Below, piece after piece: positions 1 to 6,820 of a stretch of DNA of 7,034 nucleotides. The stretch covers positions 1 to 7,034 of the forward strand of contig DAIAZB010000474.1 of the NCBI GenBank assembly GCA_027443745.1. Direction: 5' to 3'. Source of the DNA: Thiomonas sp. GTDB lineage: Bacteria > Pseudomonadota > Gammaproteobacteria > Burkholderiales > Burkholderiaceae. The position numbers were made by a program, and so were the translations under genes. The notes below the pieces were generated by a model, which saw only the letters and a program-made list of their open reading frames with translations, was not told where the DNA came from and did no database searches. The stretch's first letter is position 1. Each line of letters starts with the position of its first letter.

Positions 1-174
1 GTCCTGCACCACATAGCCATCGCCCTCACGCAGCAGCACGGCATGCTCGCCGCTCACGGCCAGGTTGTCGATCACCACATCGTTGTGCGGGCGCCGCCCC
101 AGAGTGACGCGGTCCTTGTTGAGAACCACTTCCTTGAGCACTTTGTCGTCGAGAAAGATGACCAGCTTGGCCAT
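1..174 (-). CDS. FHA-domain protein, N-terminal part (gene continues beyond the left edge)
   Basis: Only the first 58 codons are present; the frame is open to base 1. The protein begins MAKLVIFLDDKVLKEVVLNK and shows the forkhead-associated signature: the GR pair at residues 26-27 (TLGRRPHND), then VVID and the S41-G-E-H44 motif (SGEH) followed by AVLL. In FHA domains the conserved Arg, Ser and His form or support the pocket that binds phosphothreonine peptides, so a role in reading Ser/Thr phosphorylation is inferred. There is no signal peptide, so the FHA domain should be cytoplasmic. The ATG at 174 is preceded by AAGG about ten bases upstream, an acceptable ribosome site. The gene follows the PP2C phosphatase after 82 bp on the same strand, so the two may share a transcript. 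What lies C-terminal to the FHA domain cannot be seen. Confidence 0.85.
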   Translation of the reverse strand, partial: MAKLVIFLDDKVLKEVVLNKDRVTLGRRPHNDVVIDNLAVSGEHAVLLREGDGYVVQD

Positions 175-256
175 GGCGATCTACCTTGTGTGTTGGAGTT
201 GAGAGCGGGAGACTGGGCGTCGCATCGAGCAGGAAAAAGCTTGTGTCTTGGTCCGA

Positions 257-1042
257 TCAAACGGCTGCACCCTGGTGCAGGGTCACGATAATGACCGAAA
301 TATTATCGCGTCCGCCAGCCAAATTCGCCTCTTGCACCAAACGAACGGCGGCAGCTTCTGCAGCGTCTTCATAATCATTCAAAATGGTCTGAATGCTGTT
401 GTCGGACAACATGTCGCTCAGGCCGTCGGAACACAGCAGGATTCGATCTCCCGGCAACACGGGCGTCATGCCCAACTCCGGCTCCAGGGACAAATCCACA
501 CCTAAAGCTCGTGTCACCAGATTCTTCACTGCTTTGGCCCCGGCGTCACCCACCCGAACGAGACCCATGTCGATCTGCTCCTGCAGCAGCGAATGATCCT
601 TGGTGATTTGCGTCAGACGCTGCTGGCGCAGCAAGTAGGCGCGTGAATCGCCGGCATGGCCGAGCACCGCCACGTTGCCGGTGAACGCCACGGCCACCAG
701 GGTCGTGCCCATGCCGGAGTAGCGCAAGTCTTGCTTGGCGGAACGGTAGATCTGGGTATTCACGCGCCGAATCGATTCCCGCATGGCATTCGACAAATCC
801 ACGGCGCTGATGCGCGGGTACTCAGCCTTGAGGCGCGACAGGTCGGCATTGATTTGCGCCGCAGCCACGCCGCTGGCAACTTCGCCAGCGGCATAGCCGC
901 CCATGCCGTCGGCCAGCACGGCAATGCCGGCGACTGCATCGCAGGCGATGGCGTCCTCGTTGTGCTCGCGCACTCGGCCCATGTCGGTACAACTGGCCAT
1001 TTCCAGTTGCAGGGCGCGCGGCTTGTCGGCAAGGCGTGGCAT
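257..1042 (-). CDS. PP2C-family (PPM) serine/threonine protein phosphatase, Stp1-like
   Basis: A 261-residue cytoplasmic metal-dependent phosphatase that should remove phosphate from Ser/Thr on proteins. The PP2C motifs appear in order: TDMGRVREHNEDA (residues 19-31, metal-site D30), LADGMGG (43-49, metal-site D45), GMGTTL (110-115), GHAGDSRAYLL (128-138), TKDHS (147-151), LLCSDGLSD (202-210, D206) and GGRDNISVIIV (243-253, D246). All expected metal-binding Asp residues are present, so the enzyme should be active. The length fits bacterial stand-alone PP2C proteins. I chose the ATG at 1042 because the frame could extend to an ATG at 1156 only by overlapping the TerC gene by 80 bp with a Pro/Ala-rich stretch unlike the family. 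No clear Shine-Dalgarno precedes 1042, so an ATG at 1000 is possible but would cut into the first strand of the fold. It lies 34 bp after the TerC gene and 82 bp before an FHA-domain gene, which suggests one phospho-signalling unit. Confidence 0.93.
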   Translation of the reverse strand: MPRLADKPRALQLEMASCTDMGRVREHNEDAIACDAVAGIAVLADGMGGYAAGEVASGVAAAQINADLSRLKAEYPRISAVDLSNAMRESIRRVNTQIYRSAKQDLRYSGMGTTLVAVAFTGNVAVLGHAGDSRAYLLRQQRLTQITKDHSLLQEQIDMGLVRVGDAGAKAVKNLVTRALGVDLSLEPELGMTPVLPGDRILLCSDGLSDMLSDNSIQTILNDYEDAAEAAAVRLVQEANLAGGRDNISVIIVTLHQGAAV

Positions 1043-1076
1043 GGGGATCGGCTGGACAGGGTTGTTCGGGCGATGC

Positions 1077-1835
1077 TCAGGAGCCGTGGGCGGTGAGGGT
1101 GTGGCGGCGGCGTAACCACTGCCCGGCACCCCAGACGATCGCAGCGCCCACGGCACTGGCCAGAGCCGTGGCCTGCTTGGCCCAGGGCTGTTGCTGGACC
1201 CAAGACTCGGTCGCGGGGTCGGTCACCACCAGGCCACCGGCAATCCAGCCCAGCAGCATGGCCCCGAGCGTGATGATGGCCGGAAAACGCGTCATCAGCG
1301 TGATGACCATCTGGCTGCCCCAAACAATGATGGGCACGCTGAGCGCCAGACCGAACACCACGAGAACCATGCTGTGGTCGGAGCCAGCGTTCTGCGCCGC
1401 ACCGGAAATGGCGATGACGTTGTCCAGGCTCATGACGAAGTCAGCGATGATGACCGTCTTGACGGCAGCCCATAACCGGTCAGGCGAATGCACGTCGCCA
1501 TGCATACCCTCGTCATCCTCGGGTTGCATCAACTTGATGCCGATCCACAGCAGCAGCAAGGCGCCGACGATTTTGAGGAACGGCAGCTTGAGCAGGGTGA
1601 GGGCAAAAAAAATCAACACCACACGCAAGCCGATGGCGCCTGCTGTGCCCCACACGATGGCTTTACGCCGCTGCGGCAACGGCAGCTTGCGGCTGGCCAG
1701 GGCGATGACCACGGCGTTATCACCGCCGAGCAGAATGTCGATCAGGATGATCTGGCCCAGCGCGGCCCAGAACACGGGGGTGAGAAAAGACTCCAAGGTC
1801 AAGGCAAAGCTCCGAATGAATGCTGGGGACATCAT
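1077..1835 (-). CDS. TerC/YjbE-family integral membrane protein, probable metal-ion exporter
   Basis: A 252-residue inner-membrane protein with about seven hydrophobic segments (roughly residues 20-48, 58-83, 86-103, 123-147, 153-180, 183-200 and 222-242). The family hallmark is two related halves, each with an Asp-Asn motif in a membrane segment: LLGGDNAVVIAL (D39-N40, with D33 upstream) and MSLDNVIAISG (D138-N139, with D132 upstream). TerC proteins of this type have been linked to manganese export and metal loading of secreted proteins; the substrate here is inferred. A His/Asp/Glu-rich loop (about 104-119) joins the halves. The start is uncertain. ATGs at 1835 and 1832 lack a Shine-Dalgarno and the first lies in a small hairpin, whereas a TTG at 1802 has GGAG seven bases upstream and gives the shorter N-terminus usual in the family (241 residues). 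The gene lies 171 bp after sucD and 34 bp before the phosphatase gene. Confidence 0.9.
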   Translation of the reverse strand: MMSPAFIRSFALTLESFLTPVFWAALGQIILIDILLGGDNAVVIALASRKLPLPQRRKAIVWGTAGAIGLRVVLIFFALTLLKLPFLKIVGALLLLWIGIKLMQPEDDEGMHGDVHSPDRLWAAVKTVIIADFVMSLDNVIAISGAAQNAGSDHSMVLVVFGLALSVPIIVWGSQMVITLMTRFPAIITLGAMLLGWIAGGLVVTDPATESWVQQQPWAKQATALASAVGAAIVWGAGQWLRRRHTLTAHGS

Positions 1836-1851
1836 GCGCGCGGCTGCGCAT
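1834..1851 (-). repeat. Small inverted repeat over the first ATG of the TerC-family gene
   Basis: ATGCGC (1834-1839) and GCGCAT (1846-1851) are perfect 6-bp arms around a 6-base loop. On the minus-strand transcript the stem would include two bases of the first possible start codon (1833-1835). It could limit use of that ATG or be chance in GC-rich DNA. Confidence 0.4.
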
Positions 1852-2006
1852 CAGACCCCAGCATAGCGGGAGTGTGCCCTGGCAAGTGCCTCTGGACGGC
1901 GCGATGCCCGGCTCTGGCCAGGCTTGTGGCGCGATTCAGACGCCGGCCGGTCGAGTCAGCTGTCGGAGCGACGAGGCGCGCTCCCGGGGGGCGCGTCCAA
2001 CTCCAG
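1836..2006 (-). other. sucD-TerC intergenic region (171 bp) with a GC hairpin after sucD
   Basis: No gene is seen here. Ten bases past the sucD stop, CGCGC (1991-1995 on the complement) can pair with GCGCG (1977-1981 on the complement), with a few more C-G pairs inside. No run of T follows on the minus strand, so this is not a convincing intrinsic terminator. A TATGCT-like -10 element lies at 1860-1865, but the best -35-like sequence (TTGCCA, 1880-1885) is only 14 bases away, so a separate promoter for the TerC gene is possible but not shown. I could not recognise a yybP-ykoY manganese riboswitch core, which often precedes TerC-family genes. Confidence 0.4.
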
Positions 2007-2903
2007 TCAGCCCAGCCGTTTTTGGATCAGCTTGCCCATTTCCGACGGGTTGCGCGTGACGGTGAAGCCGCAAGCGTCCATCACCTCCAGCTTGGCCTCG
2101 GCGGTGTCGGCGCCGCCGGAGATGAGGGCGCCGTCGTGGCCCATGCGCTTGCCCGGGGGAGCGGTGACGCCCGCGATGAAACCGACGATGGGCTTGGTCA
2201 TGTGCTCCTTGGCCCAGAGTGCAGCCTCAGCTTCGTCAGGGCCTCCGATCTCGCCGATCATGATGACGCCATCGGTGTCGGGGTCGTCGTTGAACAGCTT
2301 GAGCACGTCGATGTGCTTCAGACCGTTGATCGGGTCGCCGCCAATGCCCACGGCGCTGCTCTGCCCCAGCCCCAGCTCGGTCACCTGGCCCACGGCCTCG
2401 TAGGTCAGCGTGCCCGAGCGCGACACCACGCCGATGCGCCCCTTGCGGTGGATGTGTCCGGGCATGATGCCGATCTTGATTTCATCGGGCGTGATCAGCC
2501 CCGGGCAGTTCGGCCCCAGCAGCAGGGTCTTCTTGCCGCCGGCGGCCTCCTTGGCGCGCATCCTGGCGCGCACCTCCATCATGTCGCGCACCGGAATCCC
2601 CTCGGTGATGCAGATGACCAGATCGAGATCGGCCTGCACGGCTTCCCAGATCGCCGCGGCTGCTCCAGGGGGCGGCACGTAGATGACGGAGACCGTGGCT
2701 TGCGTCGCCGCTTTGGCGCCAGCTACGGTGGCATGGATGGGAATGCCCTCGAAGTCTTCCCCGGCCTTCTTCGGGTTGACCCCGGCGACGAAGGCGGCGC
2801 GGCCGTTGGCATAGTCACGGCACATGCGGGTGTGGAACTGGCCGGTCTTGCCGGTGATGCCTTGGGTGATGACTTTGGTGTTCTTGTCGATGAGGATGGA
2901 CAT
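2007..2903 (-). CDS. sucD: Succinyl-CoA synthetase (ADP/GDP-forming) alpha subunit
   Basis: This 298-residue subunit, with SucC, converts succinyl-CoA, ADP or GDP and phosphate to succinate, CoA and ATP or GTP in the TCA cycle. The N-terminal CoA-binding Rossmann domain (SILIDKNTKVITQGITGKTG, residues 2-21) and the YVPPPGAA loop (75-82) are clear. GPNCPG (130-135) and the VVSRSGTLTYE segment (159-169) also match the family. The phosphorylated His is H256 in KRMGHDGALISGG. Most family members I know read GHAG here; this protein has Asp at 257 (codon GAC), right beside the catalytic His. I chose the ATG at 2903 because homologues begin MSILI and AAAGG lies five bases upstream; an in-frame upstream start at 2921 adds six unlike residues. 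The length is close to the E. coli protein (289). It follows sucC by 90 bp and is surely co-transcribed with it. Confidence 0.97.
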   Translation of the reverse strand: MSILIDKNTKVITQGITGKTGQFHTRMCRDYANGRAAFVAGVNPKKAGEDFEGIPIHATVAGAKAATQATVSVIYVPPPGAAAAIWEAVQADLDLVICITEGIPVRDMMEVRARMRAKEAAGGKKTLLLGPNCPGLITPDEIKIGIMPGHIHRKGRIGVVSRSGTLTYEAVGQVTELGLGQSSAVGIGGDPINGLKHIDVLKLFNDDPDTDGVIMIGEIGGPDEAEAALWAKEHMTKPIVGFIAGVTAPPGKRMGHDGALISGGADTAEAKLEVMDACGFTVTRNPSEMGKLIQKRLG

Positions 2904-2916
2904 ACAAGCCTTTCGG

Positions 2917-2952
2917 CGCAAAAAGCTCGGGAGTCGCTCGGCGCTTTTTGCG
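2917..2952 (-). repeat. Stem-loop between sucC and sucD
   Basis: Perfect 10-bp arms, CGCAAAAAGC (2917-2926) and GCTTTTTGCG (2943-2952), enclose a 16-base loop. The stem ends 13 bases before the sucD start codon and just upstream of its AAAGG ribosome site. No T run follows the stem on the minus strand, so an intrinsic terminator is unlikely. It could be an mRNA-stability or processing element, or could influence sucD translation. Confidence 0.65.
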
Positions 2953-2993
2953 AATGGGATGGAGGATCGACGACTGCGAGGTGGGGTCCGGGC

Positions 2994-4154
2994 TCAGGCC
3001 GCCGCGGCGACGACCTTCTCTGCCGCCTCGGCCAGGGTTTCAGCGCTGATGATGGGCAGGCCGGACTCGGCCAGCAACCGTTTGCCGAGGTCCTCGTTGG
3101 TGCCTTTCATGCGCACCACCAGCGGCACCTTGAGCGACACCGCCTTGCTGGCGGCAATCAACCCTTCGGCGATGGTGTCGCAACGCATGATGCCGCCGAA
3201 AATATTCACCAGGATCGCTTTGACATGCGGGTTGTGCAGCATGATCTTGAATGCCGCAGTGACCTTCTCGGCCGTGGCGCCGCCGCCGACGTCGAGGAAG
3301 TTGGCCGGCTCGCCGCCGAACAGTTTGATGGTGTCCATCGTCGCCATGGCCAGGCCGGCGCCGTTGACCAGGCAGGCGATGTTGCCGTCGAGCTGGATGT
3401 AGGACAGTTCGTACTTGGAGGCTTCGATCTCGGCTGGGTCTTCTTCATCCAGGTCGCGCATGGCCACCAGTTCCGGATGACGGAACAGGGCGTTGTCATC
3501 GAAGTTGAACTTGGCATCCAGCGCCTTGACGCCGCCGTCGCCCTGCAGGATGAGGGGGTTGATCTCGGCCAGCGAGGCGTCGTTGTCCCAGAAGGCGCGG
3601 TACAGGCCTTGCAGCGCGCGGGCGCCTTCGGCTTGGCTGGCTTCGGGCAGACCGATTTTGGCGCACAGCGCGATCGCGTCGGCGTCTTGCAGGCCGGTGA
3701 GCGGATCGACCCACACCTTGTGGATTTTCTCAGGAGTCTCGGCCGCGACCTCCTCGACGTCCATGCCGCCTTCGCTGGAGGCCATGACCACGACCTTCTG
3801 CGCCGCGCGATCGATCACCAGGCCGGCGTAATACTCCTTGCGGATATCGGCGCCTTCTTCGATCAGCAGTCGCCGCACCGTCTGGCCCTGAGGCCCGGTC
3901 TGGTGGGTGATGAGCTGCATCCCGAGCATCTGCCCAGCCAGGGTGCGGACTTCGTCGACCGAACGCGCCAGCTTGACGCCACCGCCCTTGCCGCGCCCGC
4001 CGGCGTGGATCTGCGCCTTGACGACCCAGACCGGGCCGCCGAGTTGCTGGGCCGCATGCACGGCCTCATCCACTGTGAACGCAGGCGTGCCGCGTGGCAC
4101 GGACACACCGCATTCGCGCAAGATCTGTTTGCCCTGGTATTCGTGAATTTTCAT
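2994..4154 (-). CDS. sucC: Succinyl-CoA synthetase (ADP-forming) beta subunit
   Basis: A 386-residue subunit (E. coli SucC has 388) that carries the nucleotide site and, with SucD, determines succinate specificity. The N-terminal ATP-grasp domain begins [16 protein letters not shown] and contains the nucleotide-binding lysine region [18 protein letters not shown] (residues 44-61). Metal-site residues N199 in AEINPL and D213 in ALDAKFN are present. The C-terminal CoA-ligase domain shows [11 protein letters not shown] (264-274), [15 protein letters not shown] (280-294) and [11 protein letters not shown] (316-326), very close to E. coli. The ATG at 4154 is chosen because MKIHEYQ is the standard N-terminus, although no purine-rich Shine-Dalgarno precedes it; the bases just upstream are C-rich. 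An in-frame extension to 4247 would overlap the DUF2889 gene and is unlikely. It lies 73 bp after the DUF2889 gene and 90 bp before sucD, in an operon with both. Confidence 0.97.
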   Translation of the reverse strand: MKIHEYQGKQILRECGVSVPRGTPAFTVDEAVHAAQQLGGPVWVVKAQIHAGGRGKGGGVKLARSVDEVRTLAGQMLGMQLITHQTGPQGQTVRRLLIEEGADIRKEYYAGLVIDRAAQKVVVMASSEGGMDVEEVAAETPEKIHKVWVDPLTGLQDADAIALCAKIGLPEASQAEGARALQGLYRAFWDNDASLAEINPLILQGDGGVKALDAKFNFDDNALFRHPELVAMRDLDEEDPAEIEASKYELSYIQLDGNIACLVNGAGLAMATMDTIKLFGGEPANFLDVGGGATAEKVTAAFKIMLHNPHVKAILVNIFGGIMRCDTIAEGLIAASKAVSLKVPLVVRMKGTNEDLGKRLLAESGLPIISAETLAEAAEKVVAAAA

Positions 4155-4227
4155 GTTGGGAGGTTGCTGGCTGGTGATGGAACCTGGCGCAGGACCAGGC
4201 GCTCGAGGGGAATGGGAATGCGTGGCG

Positions 4228-4887
4228 TCAGCCGGATCGCGTCGCACCGCCGACGCTCAAGCTGGTCTCGGAATCATGCGCCGCAGGTTTGGCCCAGCGC
4301 GGGTAATAGCGCAGCACGGCGGCGCCATCGAGGCGGAGCGCGTGACAGCGATCGAGCTGGAAAGGCTGCTTGCTGTCGCGGGCTTGCGACCGCTCCACTT
4401 CGCCGGCAAACGCCTGGATGGCAGCAGTGGGCAGGACGCGGGTCAGTTCGGTGATGTGGGTACAGCCCAGGGTGCCATGCAGACGTTGCCTGACAGCAGC
4501 CGAGAAGCCATGCAGCAGATTCAGGCCGATGAGGCTGCGGTAAGCGTCGCCGTAGTCTTCGCAGTAGCCTGAATAGGGCGCAGCCAGCGTGTGCGCCTGG
4601 ACGTCGACGATGTGAAACGCGATGTCGATGGTCAGGGTCAACCGCATGTGGTGAATGGGCTGCCCGGCGCGGCGCAAGCCGGTGGCAAGCTCGAAGTCGC
4701 GTGTCTTGGTGTCGATCAGCTCGGCCTCGATGTCCCACAAACCATCGTCACGCGCATAAACCTGCAGATTGATGGATCGCATGTGCACCAGACGGCGGGA
4801 GGTCGAACTTCCGACAAACGCAAGCCCCTCAGCGGGCGCTGACGGCGCAACTGCGGCCGCATTGTTCTGGTTTTCGGTCGGTGACAC
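4228..4887 (-). CDS. DUF2889-domain protein of unknown function
   Basis: A 219-residue soluble protein matching the DUF2889 family, which has no firmly established function that I know of. Recognisable family blocks are [20 protein letters not shown] (residues 35-54) followed by AELIDTKT (55-62), [14 protein letters not shown] (75-88), APYSGYC (103-109), GLNLLHGF (121-128), GCTHITEL (141-148) and LPTAAIQ. Conserved-looking His and Cys residues (H79, H80, C109, C142, H144) could form a metal or catalytic site, but this is a guess. There is no signal peptide or membrane segment. The N-terminal 25 residues are low-complexity (Asn/Ala/Pro) and the start is uncertain: the GTG at 4887 has no obvious Shine-Dalgarno, and an ATG at 4782 would remove most of the N-terminus. 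It lies 60 bp after recX and 73 bp before sucC. That position is common in betaproteobacteria, but it does not say whether the protein works with either neighbour. Confidence 0.85.
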   Translation of the reverse strand: MSPTENQNNAAAVAPSAPAEGLAFVGSSTSRRLVHMRSINLQVYARDDGLWDIEAELIDTKTRDFELATGLRRAGQPIHHMRLTLTIDIAFHIVDVQAHTLAAPYSGYCEDYGDAYRSLIGLNLLHGFSAAVRQRLHGTLGCTHITELTRVLPTAAIQAFAGEVERSQARDSKQPFQLDRCHALRLDGAAVLRYYPRWAKPAAHDSETSLSVGGATRSG

Positions 4888-4912
4888 GGGAATTGATGCA
4901 ATGCAAAATTCA

Positions 4913-4921
4913 AGTTTAGCA
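4913..4921 (-). promoter_or_regulatory. Possible extended -10 promoter upstream of the DUF2889-sucCD genes
   Basis: In the 60-bp recX-DUF2889 gap the minus strand carries TGC followed by TAAACT, a TGn-extended -10-like element matching four of six -10 bases, about 26 bases before the GTG at 4887. No well-spaced -35 box is seen. A small GGCGG/CCGCC hairpin (4930-4944) follows the recX stop. A separate promoter would make sense, since TCA-cycle genes need expression without SOS induction, but the sequence support is weak. Confidence 0.25.
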
Positions 4922-4947
4922 GTGCGTACGGCGGGTGCGCCGCCAAG

Positions 4948-5603
4948 TCAATCGACTGCATCGGGCGGTGGTGTATCGTCAGGTTGCTCGTGCACTTCTT
5001 CGTGCGGGTCCAGGTCCGGAGCATCGTCCATGGCGCCCTGTCGGTGCGCTGCGGCATGCAGCTTCATCGCCTGCCGGATCACATCGTGCGAGAAGCCGCG
5101 CCCAGCCAGGAAGCGTTGCTGCCGTACCCGCTCCTGGGGGCTGCGCAGCAACCCGGGATCGCGTTTGCGCAAGATGTGCAACGCCCGCGTCAGATCGTCC
5201 AGCAAGGGCGCGTTGAGCGCATCGAGGGCACCGCTCACGGTGCCCTCGTCCAAGCCGTGCATGCGCAGTTCCTGGCCGATGCGCTGGCTGCCGTACTTGA
5301 CCGATCGCCTGCGCACCAAGGATTCGGCAAAACGCTGCTCGTCGAGCAGGCCGAGCGTCTGCAGTTCATCCAGCACGGCGGCGACTTCGGCCCGGTCGGG
5401 CGCAAGACCACCTGTTTTGCGGGTGCGCGAGAGTTTGCGTTCAAGCTCGGCGCGGCTGTGCTCGCGCATGGTCAGCAGTCTCAAGGCCCGTGTCTTGAGA
5501 CTGCTGATTCCCCCTGGGGGTTGGCTTGGGGCCGCCCCCTCTGCCGACGGCGATGGCAAACCTTGGGGTGGCCCGGCGGTTTGCTTAGGGACGTGCCTGC
5601 CGC

Positions 5604-5607
<4 letters not shown>
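4948..5607 (-). CDS. recX: Regulatory protein RecX (RecA modulator)
   Basis: RecX binds RecA filaments and usually inhibits their growth and ATPase and coprotease activity. The family core begins at [20 protein letters not shown] (residues 35-54) and includes [20 protein letters not shown] (81-100) and [16 protein letters not shown] (104-119), followed by helical repeats to about residue 192. The start used is GTG at 5607, which overlaps the recA stop in a GTGA arrangement and suggests translational coupling. This gives 219 residues, longer than many RecX proteins. The extra length is an N-terminal Pro/Gly/Ser-rich stretch (about 2-34), encoded by palindromic GC-rich DNA, and a C-terminal tail (193-219) with 11 Asp/Glu and no Lys/Arg. 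A later start is possible: ATG at 5469 would remove part of the conserved first helix, so a start between the two would need a non-ATG codon. It is transcribed with recA and so probably under LexA control. Confidence 0.93.
5472..5507 (-). repeat. Perfect 14-bp stem-loop inside the start of recX
   Basis: TCAGCAGTCTCAAG (5472-5485) and CTTGAGACTGCTGA (5494-5507) are exact reverse complements around an 8-base loop. The structure lies in codons for residues 34-46 of RecX, two bases before an in-frame ATG at 5469. No T run follows, so it is not a standard terminator. It could slow or attenuate recX expression relative to recA. Confidence 0.8.
5510..5540 (-). repeat. GC-rich palindromic, repeat-like segment in the recX N-terminal region
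   Basis: The plus strand has CCCCCTGGGGG (5510-5520) and then a possible stem of GGGGG (5516-5520) with CCCCC (5535-5539), plus an inner GGC/GCC pair. Runs of G and C like this look like the intergenic palindromic elements of Burkholderiales genomes rather than ordinary coding DNA. A similar CCCCTGGGGG occurs at 6847-6856 after the OmpW-type gene. Membership of a dispersed repeat family is inferred, not shown. Confidence 0.4.
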
Positions 5608-6650
<1,043 letters not shown>

Positions 6651-6685
6651 TTGTCCTGCCCCGGTTGTTTCACGATGGATCAGAA

Positions 6686-6715
6686 TTTATCACACCTGTA
6701 TATAAAAACAGCCAA
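6686..6715 (-). promoter_or_regulatory. recA promoter (sigma70-type)
   Basis: On the minus strand a -35-like TTGGCT (6710-6715) is followed after 18 bases by a -10-like GATAAA (6686-6691), which would start transcription near 6680 and give a leader of about 30 bases before the ATG at 6650. The match to consensus is moderate, but the LexA box fills the spacer, as expected for an SOS-repressed recA promoter. Confidence 0.65.
6696..6711 (-). promoter_or_regulatory. LexA-binding site (SOS box) of recA
   Basis: The minus strand reads CTGTTTTTATATACAG, an exact CTGT-N8-ACAG match to the LexA operator known from E. coli and betaproteobacteria, with the usual AT-rich centre. It lies between the proposed -35 and -10 elements, 46 bases before the recA start codon, so bound LexA would block RNA polymerase. 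Confidence 0.93.
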
Positions 6716-6734
6716 AACCAATACCCTGTCCAAG

Positions 6735-6758
6735 AAAAAAGGGGCGCAAGCCCCTTTT
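6735..6758 (-). terminator. Intrinsic terminator between the OmpW-type gene and recA
   Basis: The arms GGGGC (6741-6745) and GCCCC (6750-6754) flank a GCAA loop, and the stem can extend by A-T pairs on both sides. On the minus strand the stem is followed by six Ts (6740-6735), the classic rho-independent pattern. It should end transcription of the upstream OmpW-type gene before the recA promoter. On the plus strand four Ts follow, so weak bidirectional action is possible. Confidence 0.88.
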
Positions 6759-6783
6759 GAAACAAGCATGGTGCATCGGGCTC

Positions 6784-6818
6784 TCAAGGAAACGCAGGGC
6801 TGCCCCAAGTTTCCTTGA
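6784..6818 (-). repeat. 10-bp inverted repeat downstream of the OmpW-type gene
   Basis: TCAAGGAAAC (6784-6793) and GTTTCCTTGA (6809-6818) are exact reverse complements around a 15-base loop that holds a further GGG/CCC mini-stem. It is not followed by a T run on either strand. It sits between two other stem-loops and may stabilise the 3' end of the transcript or bind a protein. Confidence 0.7.
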
Positions 6819-6820
6819 CA

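Noticed and set aside
265..280. Palindrome CTGCACC-CT-GGTGCAG near the end of the phosphatase gene
   Set aside because: It lies inside coding sequence with a 2-base centre and is not near a promoter; likely chance in GC-rich codons.
1043..1156. Upstream extension of the PP2C phosphatase to an ATG at 1156
   Set aside because: It would overlap the TerC gene by 80 bp and adds a Pro/Ala-rich stretch that is the TerC C-terminus read in another frame.
760..1323. 187-codon minus-strand frame across the TerC-phosphatase junction
   Set aside because: It is an out-of-frame reading of two clear genes on the same strand, with His/Arg/Ala-rich composition typical of a shifted frame.
1836..2006. yybP-ykoY manganese riboswitch before the TerC-family gene
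   Set aside because: These elements often precede TerC-type genes, but I could not match the conserved core by eye. A covariance-model search would decide.
4155..4247. Upstream extension of sucC to a start at 4247
   Set aside because: It overlaps the DUF2889 gene, and SucC proteins begin at MKIHEYQ or similar.
1488..4454. A 988-codon open frame on the plus strand, antisense to part of the TerC gene, sucD, sucC and the end of the DUF2889 gene
   Set aside because: High-GC genes often leave the opposite strand free of stops. The translation is His/Asp/Gly/Arg-rich with no recognisable domain, while the minus-strand genes are unmistakable.
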